NCBI GenBank assembly: GCA_003157295.1
Contig: PMJF01000076.1
Coordinates: 1-12,084, forward strand
From: Candidatus Moraniibacteriota bacterium
GTDB lineage: Bacteria; Patescibacteriota; Minisyncoccia; Moranbacterales; UBA11712
DNA length: 12,084 bases
Direction of reading: 5' to 3'
A program made the position numbers and the translations under genes. Shown here piece by piece: positions 1-6,739 of this stretch. Position 1 is the first letter of the stretch. The number at the start of each line of letters is the position of its first letter. A model generated the notes under the pieces. The model was not told the origin of the DNA. It did no database searches and saw nothing but the letters and a program-made list of their open reading frames with translations.

Positions 1-309
1 GATTATCTTCGCTTCAAAAAAGGGGGCGAATAAGTGCGTAAATATGGCTAAAAATAGAACAGTCACCCAAACCAAAGCTCCTCCCATCAAAGGAGTTCCG
101 TTTTTGCTCTTATGAAGCGCGTGATAAATAGGCGCCTTTTGGCCGTCGACGGAATTTTCTTTGATCTTTATGCCAATCTTGTATTTATAGAGAAAATAAG
201 CCAGAAGTGGCGTCCACGCCATAGCCACCACAAAAGCCAGGGTACCCAGGATCCATATTTTTAGAGCGGCCATCGCGGCCGGAATAGTTGTAATGTCGGC
301 GAAATGCAT
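1..309 (-). CDS. mraY: Phospho-N-acetylmuramoyl-pentapeptide-transferase, N-terminal part (cut by window edge)
   Basis: MraY moves phospho-MurNAc-pentapeptide from UDP onto undecaprenyl phosphate, making lipid I at the cytoplasmic membrane, the first membrane step of peptidoglycan synthesis. Only the first 103 codons are present; family members are about 320-370 residues. I translated this by hand. Residues 15-42 form a hydrophobic helix and 74-97 a second one. Between them sits the family signature HALHKSKNGTPLMGG (residues 63-77), matching the MraY consensus H-x-K-x-G-T-P-x-M-G-G, preceded by the usual basic loop (IKIKENSVDGQKAPIY). The ATG at 309 begins one base after the stop of the upstream carboxypeptidase gene, with a weak GGAAA 6-9 bases before it, so the two are surely co-transcribed. 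The catalytic aspartates lie beyond the window. Confidence 0.93.
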   Translation of the reverse strand, partial: MHFADITTIPAAMAALKIWILGTLAFVVAMAWTPLLAYFLYKYKIGIKIKENSVDGQKAPIYHALHKSKNGTPLMGGALVWVTVLFLAIFTHLFAPFFEAKII

Positions 310-310
310 A

Positions 311-1327
311 TTATTTCCAAATATAATTCTCAAAAGTCCAGTCGATGAGTTTTTTCATATCGGCCCATCGATCATTGTCATTGAGTATTACGGCGATTAT
401 CTTATGCTGTCCGTCCAAAGGATCGGCAGCCGCCAGCATCAGGGATTTTCCCGCCTTATAGGTAAAGCCTGTTTTCCCTCCCAGGCAATTTGGAATTTGA
501 TCCAGAAGAAGATCCGTATTTTTGAGCTTATGAGTATACCTCCCGTCGATCGAACAGATGTTAGTTTCGGAAGTCTTTGTTATGCTCCATATTTTGTCAA
601 AACGCATCGAATAAGCGGCGATGCGAGCGATGTCGTAGGCGGACGAATAGCAGCCTTCCTCGTCAAGCCCGGAAGGATTGCAGAAATGAGAATCCATCAA
701 ATTCAAATCCCTGGCTTTTTCGTTCATGAGAGCGGCAAACTCTTTTTGCGAACCGGCAATATGTCTTCCCAGTGCGATGGCCGCGTCATTGGCGCTGTCG
801 AGAAGCATGGCCTTCATCAGATCTCCGACCGTAACTTTCTCGCCTGCATGAAGCCTTTCATCCACACAGTGGCCGGTTGTGGGACAACCGACCTTGGTTC
901 CCTCGGTTAAAAGAGGTTCTTGATCAATGGTCACGGGCTCGTCAAGATCTTTCACGTTCTCCATGACCAAAACAGCCGTCATCATCTTAGTGAGAGATGC
1001 GATAGGCATATTCTCCCTTCCATTATCGTAATGCAAAATTGTTCCGGAATCGACATCAATGACAACGGATGCACCAGAAAAGATCTTGATATCGGAATAA
1101 TCTTCCTTCCTTTGAGGGATCAGGCCGGAATTTGCACTTTCTTTCTTTTGGCTTGAAAGACTGCCGGCAAGACTTTTTTCATTGGAAGATGCTTGGCTTT
1201 CCGTAGATGCTCCCTCGACTTGGGCCGCCACAGGTTGACTCATGTTTTTGGGCGCCGAAAAAAAACCGAACAGGTAATATTGGACGGGAAGAAAAAGGAT
1301 CAGGATTATATTAGCAATAATGCTCAT
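311..1327 (-). CDS. D-alanyl-D-alanine carboxypeptidase (PBP5/DacA-DacF family, peptidase S11)
   Basis: This serine enzyme trims the terminal D-alanine from peptidoglycan stem peptides outside the membrane. All three penicillin-binding motifs are present in order: SLTK (111-114, catalytic Ser111 and Lys114), SAN (178-180) and KTG (285-287, in GGKTGFT). Residues 1-24 are a hydrophobic signal anchor; 28-75 is a Ser/Gln/Glu/Lys-rich, low-complexity linker, then the catalytic domain runs to the C-terminus. At 338 residues it lacks the C-terminal beta-sandwich domain of PBP5, so it must be held at the membrane by its N-terminus. An oddity is six cysteines (148, 154, 216, 226, 258, 281), all in the external domain, with the first two in a small loop GCPTTGHC. 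The start is fixed by an AAGGAG seven bases before the ATG. It follows scpB and precedes mraY by one base. Confidence 0.95.
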   Translation of the reverse strand: MSIIANIILILFLPVQYYLFGFFSAPKNMSQPVAAQVEGASTESQASSNEKSLAGSLSSQKKESANSGLIPQRKEDYSDIKIFSGASVVIDVDSGTILHYDNGRENMPIASLTKMMTAVLVMENVKDLDEPVTIDQEPLLTEGTKVGCPTTGHCVDERLHAGEKVTVGDLMKAMLLDSANDAAIALGRHIAGSQKEFAALMNEKARDLNLMDSHFCNPSGLDEEGCYSSAYDIARIAAYSMRFDKIWSITKTSETNICSIDGRYTHKLKNTDLLLDQIPNCLGGKTGFTYKAGKSLMLAAADPLDGQHKIIAVILNDNDRWADMKKLIDWTFENYIWK

Positions 1328-1335
1328 AAATAAAT

Positions 1336-1341
1336 CTCCTT
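1336..1341 (-). promoter_or_regulatory. Shine-Dalgarno site of the carboxypeptidase gene
   Basis: On the minus strand AAGGAG is followed by ATTTATTT and the ATG at 1327. It is the only textbook Shine-Dalgarno site at correct spacing that I find among the thirteen genes, and it fixes the start of the carboxypeptidase. Confidence 0.75.
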
Positions 1342-1351
1342 ATATGCTTAC

Positions 1352-1930
1352 TCACAGCAATGGAATATTCTTTTCTGATTCCTGAAGATTAATATCAAGA
1401 AGTTCCGCCACTTTTTCATTTTTTGACAGCTTGTCCCATTCAGGAAGGTCTTTGACGCTTCCGACGCCCAAGTTCTTCAAAAAATTAAAAGATATCTCAT
1501 ATAGATAGCCTCTTATGTCGGCGGCTTCTTTCCTTTCAACGAGGCCCCGCAAAAGCAAGCTTCGCAAAACATAACTGCAGTTTACCCCTCTGATCGCTTC
1601 GATCTGCACGCGAGAGATAGGACCACGGTAAGCGACGATTGAAAGCGTTTCAAGAGCCGAGCGTGACAATTCGGCGCCGAGCTCTCCGCTGACCAACTGG
1701 TTCACAAATTCCTGATTTTCGGGGCGAGTGGCCAATTGCACAGAATCTTCTTTGGAAATGATCATTAATCCCCTTTTTTCCTGTTCATAATCCCGCTCCA
1801 GCTCCAGAATGGCCGCCTCTATATCATTCTTAGGAATATTGCAGATTTTTGCAAGGCGGGAGGCTCGAATTGGTTCGCCGGAGATAAAAAGAAGGCTTTC
1901 TATAACGGATTTGAGTTTTAATAACTCCAT
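1352..1930 (-). CDS. scpB: Segregation and condensation protein B
   Basis: ScpB dimers bind ScpA and complete the SMC-kleisin complex that condenses and segregates the chromosome. The protein is 192 residues, normal for the family, and built of two winged-helix domains (about 1-80 and 88-165). The second carries the diagnostic stretch ALETLSIVAYRGPISRVQIE (92-111), followed by AIRGVN and VLRSLLLRGLV. The GRPxLYxTT element that usually follows is altered to RGYLYEISFNFL (140-151), so its wing has diverged. A DLPEW segment (161-165) resembles the usual C-terminal DLP. The ATG at 1930 lies 16 bases after the scpA stop, with a T-rich leader and no Shine-Dalgarno site. The scpA-scpB order is the classical one. 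Confidence 0.95.
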   Translation of the reverse strand: MELLKLKSVIESLLFISGEPIRASRLAKICNIPKNDIEAAILELERDYEQEKRGLMIISKEDSVQLATRPENQEFVNQLVSGELGAELSRSALETLSIVAYRGPISRVQIEAIRGVNCSYVLRSLLLRGLVERKEAADIRGYLYEISFNFLKNLGVGSVKDLPEWDKLSKNEKVAELLDINLQESEKNIPLL

Positions 1931-1946
1931 AAAAAAACTTTAGCAA

Positions 1947-2693
1947 TTATGTAAAAACTTCGGCTTTCGATACGCTGATCGCATTCTCTTGACTGCTAAA
2001 CTTGGAAATTCTTATATCTTCAAATAATTTATCCTGCTCAACCATCACGATTCTCTGTTTTACCAGTTCAAGGAGGGCCAGGAAGCTGACAATCACCTCG
2101 ATCTTGTCCTTGGCCGAAGCCTTGAGGTCCGAAAAGCTGATCTCGATCCTCTCCAGCAACGTTTTTTGCAGTTCACTGATCTTATCCTCCAGAGTGAGGA
2201 TATCCCTCACCGCTTCCTCGGGAATTTTCTCGGGAAGGATTATTTGTTCAATGATCTTATTATAGCACTTCTTGAGATCGAATAAATTCACATTATCGGG
2301 AGGAGAAAAAATGTTCGCAACCCCCAGCAAATAATCCCTTGAATACGCGAGATTATTTTTCTGGAGAAGCGCGTTTATTTTTTCGGAAATTTGCTTATAT
2401 TCCCGGTAAAGTTTGAGCTGTTCCTCGAGATCCTTGATCTCTTTTTCCTCCTCGGGCGTCACTTCGAGGGTCGGAAGAATATTGCGCGACTTTATCAGGA
2501 TTATCTTGGCAGCAATACTGATAAATTCGGATAAATGCTCAAGAGAAATATTCTGCTCCCGCTGGACATATTCAAGATAATCATCGGCCACTTTTGCCAA
2601 ACTCACTTCCGCAATATCAAGCTTCTGCTCCTCGATAAGGCGCAAAAGCAGCTCCAGCGGACCTTCGAATTTCGGAAGCATTACGTTATACAT
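1947..2693 (-). CDS. scpA: Segregation and condensation protein A (kleisin)
   Basis: ScpA is the kleisin that bridges the two SMC heads and recruits ScpB during chromosome condensation. The 248-residue protein opens with the family signature FEGPLELLLRLIEEQKLDI (9-27), followed by the conserved helix AAKIILIKSRNILP (61-74). The middle (80-120) is Glu/Lys-rich and probably helical; the C-terminus (about 160-235) is the winged helix that binds the SMC cap, with VSFLALLELVKQRIVMVEQ (202-220). The ATG at 2693 follows the stop of the upstream deacylase gene by a single base, so translation is likely coupled; no Shine-Dalgarno site is seen at normal distance. A second in-frame ATG at 2681 is less likely because it would shorten the N-terminus. 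Confidence 0.96.
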   Translation of the reverse strand: MYNVMLPKFEGPLELLLRLIEEQKLDIAEVSLAKVADDYLEYVQREQNISLEHLSEFISIAAKIILIKSRNILPTLEVTPEEEKEIKDLEEQLKLYREYKQISEKINALLQKNNLAYSRDYLLGVANIFSPPDNVNLFDLKKCYNKIIEQIILPEKIPEEAVRDILTLEDKISELQKTLLERIEISFSDLKASAKDKIEVIVSFLALLELVKQRIVMVEQDKLFEDIRISKFSSQENAISVSKAEVFT

Positions 2694-2694
2694 A

Positions 2695-3213
2695 TCACAT
2701 TTTCACGCTAAAAACTCCTTTCACTGGCTGTTCTATCTTTAGGTATTGCTTGGCTGATAACTTAATCGAATACTCGTATTCACCCGATCCGGCATAAATA
2801 TTTTTCTGCCTGGCCAGCAGATTATCCATATAAATATCCAGTTTCACTATTTCGCGAAAAGGCGGAGTAGCGCCCACTTTCCCCGGCATATTTTTTTTCA
2901 TCCAAACCTCTTTGGCGAAATTCAGCGATTTTGCCATTTTTTCTTGTTGTTTTTTCAGATTTATGTTTATGACCTTTAGTAATTTCTTTTTGTCCAATTT
3001 TTTACTGGCCGAAAGCAACGCCAAAACATAATTTTTGTCCGTTTTCATGACCAAAGCTTTGGCGATTTCTTCCGTCTTTATTTTTTTCTTCAACTGGTGC
3101 TTTTGAGCCGTTTGGGCGGTATCCCAGGCAGTATAGGTGGTTTTATGCTCAATAACTTCGTATTTATACCCGGCCGCATCAAGATACTTGATAATTTTTT
3201 TTGAGATAGCCAT
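2695..3213 (-). CDS. YbaK/prolyl-tRNA editing-domain protein (aminoacyl-tRNA deacylase)
   Basis: Proteins with this fold hydrolyse wrongly charged tRNA (for example Cys- or Ala-tRNA(Pro)) in the cytoplasm. In the 172-residue sequence I see the family elements in order: an early His (H23) and Thr-Ala stretch, EIAKALVMKTD (49-59) with the likely catalytic Lys52, a VLALLSA strand (63-69), GKVGATPPF (111-119), a MDNLL strand (129-133) and the loop AGSGEYEYSIKL (141-152). The protein is very lysine-rich between 40 and 95, a region where the family is variable. The exact tRNA substrate cannot be read from the sequence. The gene lies between an MFS transporter and scpA. Its ATG follows six A residues and no Shine-Dalgarno site; a TATAAT box lies ten bases upstream. 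Confidence 0.85.
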   Translation of the reverse strand: MAISKKIIKYLDAAGYKYEVIEHKTTYTAWDTAQTAQKHQLKKKIKTEEIAKALVMKTDKNYVLALLSASKKLDKKKLLKVININLKKQQEKMAKSLNFAKEVWMKKNMPGKVGATPPFREIVKLDIYMDNLLARQKNIYAGSGEYEYSIKLSAKQYLKIEQPVKGVFSVKM

Positions 3214-3223
3214 TTTTTTATAT

Positions 3224-3229
3224 ATTATA
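3224..3229 (-). promoter_or_regulatory. Possible -10 box before the deacylase gene
   Basis: The minus strand reads TATAAT, ten bases before the ATG at 3213. If it is a real -10, transcription would begin within a few bases of the start codon and the message would be almost leaderless. No convincing -35 stands at 16-18 bases, and the short gap is AT-rich, so this could be chance. Confidence 0.25.
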
Positions 3230-3236
3230 TGTTAAT

Positions 3237-4448
3237 TTAACGTTTTTTTCCGGAAACCGGATTAAGGACAGGCGGGATCCGGCTGCTCGCCATTCTGAGA
3301 GCAAAAGGTATGCCGGTGAGCATCATGAGTCCCACAAAAAGAAAGATGTAACGAATATGGGCGAAATAAACTAGCGGTGCGGCAACCGCCAGTCCCAAAA
3401 TATAAGCCATGGGACGAACGCTGCGAAAAAAGTCGACTATATCCACATCTATCTGATCGATGCGCTTATAAAAATAGGAGTCGCGGAGGATCTCAATGAG
3501 ACTGGCGCCTATTCGGGTGGCGAAGAGAATGGCCGCCCAAATAAAATATTCGTGGGAGTGAATGAAAAAAATGATCGTGGTGGAAGCCGCCATCAAAAGA
3601 AGGGCGCCGATGATCATATCTTTTTCTTCGTATTTTTTGTCAGCCAAAACACCGGCCGGATATTGCAGCAAAACAAAAGGAATGAGCATGATCGAGAACA
3701 TCCCTCCGATCTTTGCCCAGGAAAAACCAAGCTCAAGGAGATAAAGAGGCGTATACACGATCATCAGAGCAAAAAAAAGCTCAAGGAGGAAGGAGATATA
3801 ATATATCCGTAAAACGTTCTTGCGCCGAAACACCTTTTTCATCAATAAAAAAAATCCAGGATCTTCAATTTCACAGTCGGTGACCTTTTTGAGCTTTAAA
3901 ACGGCTATTAGAATAACGACAATGAGCGTCAGGGCGGCCACAAAAAAAACGGAGCGTATGCCCCAGCGGCTGATCAAGATCCCGGCGATAAGGGGCGCGA
4001 TCAAATACCCGGCGTTCATAATGGTCAGATAGGCGCCACGTATTTTTCCGGTTTTCAGATCCCTGGAGCAGGATTCAAGCAGAACATCCAGATCTACCCA
4101 CATAAGCACCGTTGAAGCGATATAAATGACCAACAACCAAACGCTAAAACGGTTGATCGGAAAAAATACCAGCATCAGCACAACAAGCGCCTTGGCCGTC
4201 ATATTTGCCAAAAAAACCCTCACTTTTCCGTAGCGCCTTACCAGATGGTGCCAATTAAAGATCAAAATGAGGGCCAGAATATATGCGGCAATGAAATAGA
4301 AAGTGATATTATCGCTCCCGAGAGCGATCTTGAAGTAATCTGACTCCAAATAAAGTATCAAAGCCGAGGAAATTCCGAGAAGAAAAGAGCATAATGACAA
4401 AATTTTCAAAAGCGGTAAATTTAGTTTTTCTGTGTGTTTTATTTTCAT
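3237..4448 (-). CDS. Major facilitator superfamily transporter
   Basis: A 403-residue polytopic membrane protein with about twelve hydrophobic segments and a loop near 185-212, the expected 6+6 MFS arrangement. The loop between helices 2 and 3 has a degenerate motif A (RRYGKVRVF, 71-79); the equivalent loop in the second half is well conserved as GVLADKKYEEKD (266-277). The stretch GKIRGAYLTIMNAGYLIAP (134-152) resembles helix 4-5 of drug and sugar efflux members. The substrate cannot be told from sequence. The C-terminus is short and basic (GKKR). The gene starts 29 bases after the response regulator stop, so it may be read with it; the gap has no Shine-Dalgarno site. Confidence 0.88.
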   Translation of the reverse strand: MKIKHTEKLNLPLLKILSLCSFLLGISSALILYLESDYFKIALGSDNITFYFIAAYILALILIFNWHHLVRRYGKVRVFLANMTAKALVVLMLVFFPINRFSVWLLVIYIASTVLMWVDLDVLLESCSRDLKTGKIRGAYLTIMNAGYLIAPLIAGILISRWGIRSVFFVAALTLIVVILIAVLKLKKVTDCEIEDPGFFLLMKKVFRRKNVLRIYYISFLLELFFALMIVYTPLYLLELGFSWAKIGGMFSIMLIPFVLLQYPAGVLADKKYEEKDMIIGALLLMAASTTIIFFIHSHEYFIWAAILFATRIGASLIEILRDSYFYKRIDQIDVDIVDFFRSVRPMAYILGLAVAAPLVYFAHIRYIFLFVGLMMLTGIPFALRMASSRIPPVLNPVSGKKR

Positions 4449-4477
4449 TTATAATGAAACGCGAAGAGGATGTAGTT

Positions 4478-5299
4478 TTAATTTCCAATAAGTTCTTTTA
4501 CTTTCTCGACAATTTCACCGGGAGTAATTTGTGTTTTGACATAATACGCGCTGGCGCCCAGATCAAGCGCTTGTTTTACTTCGCTATCCATGGCCGAGTT
4601 AGAAAGAATGATGACAGGCGTATCTTTTGTCGCTTCATTCGCCCGAAGCTCTTTCAGCGCTTCGTAGCCGTTCATAGCCGGCATCATCATATCAAGAAGG
4701 ATACAGACAAAAAGACCTTTTTCCGCTTCTTTGATCCCCCATTTTCCATTTTTGGCCGCTACCACCTCGAAGCCTTCCTGTTTCAACTTATCCCCGAACA
4801 TCTCAATGAAAATATCCTCGTCTTCGATTATCAGCACTTTGTGCCCGTTGATTTCTTTTTTTTCAATAAATTCAGGAGCCGAAGGCACTACCTCGGACGG
4901 CGCTTCCTGCGGAAGTGATGTCGGTAAAGGCGAACTGCCGACCAATTCTTTCACTTTATCCGCCAGCTGGGACGGGGTAAAATTCGATTTTGTCAGAAAT
5001 CCCGCCGCGCCCAAACCTGTGGCCCGGTCGATATCTTCCTTGGCGCTCAAGTTACTAAAAACATAAATGGGTATGTCCTTGATAGATTCCTCTTTCTTCA
5101 CGGTTTCCAATATCTCAAATCCGTCCATATCCGGCAAAACAACATCCAGGAGAATAAGATCAGGCTGCCACAGAACAGCTTCATCCTTTACCGCTTTTCC
5201 GCTGGTCACGACCCTGATCTCAAAGCCTGCGCCCTGCAATTTTTTTTCGTATATTTCAACCAACATTGGATCGTCTTCAACGATCATTATTTTAGCCAT
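4478..5299 (-). CDS. Response regulator with two receiver domains and no output domain
   Basis: The protein (273 residues) is two CheY-like receivers joined by a Pro/Ser-rich linker (about 122-150). Receiver 1 has acidic residues E8-D9-D10, phospho-acceptor D52 (LILLDVVLPDMDG), switch S82 and K104. Receiver 2 has E159-D160-E161, phospho-acceptor D203 (LLDMMMPAMNG), switch S233 and K255. Both are complete, so both should accept phosphate. There is no DNA-binding, enzymatic or kinase domain, so it would act by protein contact or as a phosphorelay intermediate. It lies downstream of a sensor kinase, separated by a sugar-nucleotide dehydrogenase gene; partnership with that kinase is likely but not shown. 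The ATG follows the leader AAAAAAAT. Confidence 0.92.
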   Translation of the reverse strand: MAKIMIVEDDPMLVEIYEKKLQGAGFEIRVVTSGKAVKDEAVLWQPDLILLDVVLPDMDGFEILETVKKEESIKDIPIYVFSNLSAKEDIDRATGLGAAGFLTKSNFTPSQLADKVKELVGSSPLPTSLPQEAPSEVVPSAPEFIEKKEINGHKVLIIEDEDIFIEMFGDKLKQEGFEVVAAKNGKWGIKEAEKGLFVCILLDMMMPAMNGYEALKELRANEATKDTPVIILSNSAMDSEVKQALDLGASAYYVKTQITPGEIVEKVKELIGN

Positions 5300-5331
5300 A
5301 TTTTTTTATTATCATCTTATTGGACACTGTT

Positions 5332-5360
5332 ATTTTACCGTATTCAAGGTAAATTTGCAA
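5332..5360 (-). promoter_or_regulatory. Sigma-70-like promoter for the response regulator
   Basis: On the minus strand TTGCAA (5355-5360, four of six matches to TTGACA) and TAAAAT (5332-5337, five of six to TATAAT) are separated by exactly 17 bases, in the 73-base gap upstream of the response regulator. The implied transcription start is near 5325, giving a leader of about 25 bases. It would let the regulator and the MFS gene be expressed apart from the upstream genes. Predicted by eye only. Confidence 0.45.
5334..5353. promoter_or_regulatory. Dyad inside the response-regulator promoter, possible operator
   Basis: The sequence TTTACC, an 8-base gap, then GGTAAA forms a perfect 6+6 inverted repeat between the -35 and overlapping the -10. 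Its 14-base centre-to-centre spacing is suited to a dimeric regulator. It has no T-tract after it on the minus strand, so a terminator is unlikely. Six-base arms can arise by chance in AT-rich DNA. Confidence 0.3.
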
Positions 5361-5372
5361 TTATGCCTAAGT

Positions 5373-6641
5373 TTATCGTCCTATTCCTTTGTACTTTATC
5401 CCTAGCGCCAACAGTTTGTCCTTATCCAGGCAGTTCATTCCGTCCACGATCAGACCGATCCCGTGTTCTTTAAATTTTTCCACAGGAATTTTCAGAAACT
5501 CATCGTGACCCGTAGCGAGAAAAATAGCTTCTGATCTATCTAGAACTTCCTCAACATTATTGGCGTTGGAAAGTTTGGGAATAAACGGGTCGTAGATATT
5601 GAGAACGGCGCCATGCTTTTCCAAAAGCTCAATGATCTTGAGAGCCGGACTTTCGCGCAGATCACCAACATTCGCTTTATAAGAAACTCCCAGGAGGCCG
5701 ATCTTGGCGCCCTTCAACGATTTGCCCAAGCTATTAAGCTCGTCTTGCAAAAGTTCGACGCTATATAATGGCATTCCGTTGTTGATGGCGCGGGCTACTC
5801 GCAAAAATTGATGATCAAAATCATTTTCCTTGGCTTTTTCAATGAGATAATACGGATCGACCGGAATACAATGCCCGCCCACGCCGCAACTGGGCCAATG
5901 AGCCATAAAAGCAAAGGGTTTGGTCGAGGCGCCCCGGATGACATTGACAACGTCTATATCCATCAGATTGAAAGATTTTGCCAGTTCGTTGACAAAAGCA
6001 ATGTTGATATCCCGAAAAGAATTTTCCATGATCTTGACCGCTTCCGCTTCTCGAATGGTTTTCATCGGCATGATTTTGGCGCCCACAATGCTTTCATAAA
6101 ATTTCACGCTTTTCTCGAGTCCTTGCTCATCGAATGAACCGACGACGCGCGGAATATTGGAAACGTTCCATTTTGGGTCACCCGGATTGATACGCTCGGG
6201 ACAATGGGCGATAAAAACATCTTGGCCAACGGTAAATCCTTCTTTTTCGAAAGCCGGACGGACGAATTCCTCGCAAACACCCGGATTGATCGTTGATTCC
6301 ACAATCACCAGCGAGCCTTTTTTCATGTTTTTGGCCACGGTAACGGACGCGGAAATGACATAGCTCAGATCTGGATAATATTTTTCATCGACCGGCGTCG
6401 GCACGGCAATGATGAAAATATCGCAGTCTTTCATTTGAGATTCGTCGCGGATAACATTGATCTTCGCTTTCGGGAGCAATTCGTCGAGATATTTTTCCTC
6501 AACTATGTTTTCGCCCTTTTCGATTCTGGCCAGTTTTTTTTCGTCCTTATCGAACCCGTAGACCTCATAGCCATTTATCGAGCACAAAACCGCCAGCGGA
6601 AAACCGACGTATCCGAGACCGATAACGCAGACCTTTTCCAT
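5373..6641 (-). CDS. UDP-sugar 6-dehydrogenase (UDP-GlcNAc/UDP-ManNAc dehydrogenase type, WbpA/TviB/WecC-like)
   Basis: These cytoplasmic enzymes oxidise the C6 hydroxyl of a UDP-hexose twice with NAD+, giving a UDP-uronic acid for surface polysaccharide. Numbered from the chosen ATG (422 residues): NAD-binding VIGLGYVGFPLA (6-17), VPTPVD (80-85), ESTINPGV (116-123), HCPERINPGDP (146-156), the central ENSFRDINIAFVNELAK (206-222) and catalytic Cys258 in VGGHCIPVDPYYL. The FRDINIAFVNELA and TKPFAFM stretches resemble the N-acetylated-sugar branch more than UDP-glucose dehydrogenase, but the substrate is not certain. The open frame extends upstream to a GTG at 6740; I chose the ATG at 6641 because the Rossmann fold starts right there and the leader AAAAAAAT equals that of the response regulator. 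An ATG at 6653 is the alternative. Confidence 0.93.
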   Translation of the reverse strand: MEKVCVIGLGYVGFPLAVLCSINGYEVYGFDKDEKKLARIEKGENIVEEKYLDELLPKAKINVIRDESQMKDCDIFIIAVPTPVDEKYYPDLSYVISASVTVAKNMKKGSLVIVESTINPGVCEEFVRPAFEKEGFTVGQDVFIAHCPERINPGDPKWNVSNIPRVVGSFDEQGLEKSVKFYESIVGAKIMPMKTIREAEAVKIMENSFRDINIAFVNELAKSFNLMDIDVVNVIRGASTKPFAFMAHWPSCGVGGHCIPVDPYYLIEKAKENDFDHQFLRVARAINNGMPLYSVELLQDELNSLGKSLKGAKIGLLGVSYKANVGDLRESPALKIIELLEKHGAVLNIYDPFIPKLSNANNVEEVLDRSEAIFLATGHDEFLKIPVEKFKEHGIGLIVDGMNCLDKDKLLALGIKYKGIGR

Positions 6642-6679
6642 ATTTTTTTGCATGAGTTCTGATGAATTATTACTAAAAA

Positions 6680-6708
6680 ATCGTACCATAATCGGCACGA
6701 AAAGACAA
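6680..6708 (-). promoter_or_regulatory. Possible extended -10 promoter for the UDP-sugar dehydrogenase
   Basis: On the minus strand TTGTCT (6703-6708, four of six) and TACGAT (6680-6685, four of six) stand 17 bases apart, and TG precedes the -10 by one base (TGG-TACGAT), an extended -10. The implied start lies near 6673, about 30 bases before the ATG at 6641. It sits in the 98-base gap after the kinase stop. Predicted by eye. Confidence 0.35.
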
Positions 6709-6739
6709 ACCTCCGAAGCATAGATATTAATTACAAACA

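Noticed and set aside
293..910. 205-codon open frame on the plus strand
   Set aside because: It lies entirely over the carboxypeptidase gene, has no recognisable domain, and the opposite frame has all three active-site motifs.
4449..4477. TATAA-like box before the MFS gene, considered as a promoter
   Set aside because: No -35 at 16-19 bases upstream and the 29-base gap is simply AT-rich; read-through from the response regulator is simpler.
4394..4918. 174-codon plus-strand open frame
   Set aside because: It overlaps the start of the MFS gene and the second receiver domain antisense, with low-complexity Phe/Arg-rich sequence and no motif.
5343..5370. Imperfect palindrome GG(T/C)...TTGCAA...CC in the gap before the response regulator
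   Set aside because: Only about seven of ten arm positions pair; the shorter perfect TTTACC/GGTAAA dyad is the better candidate.
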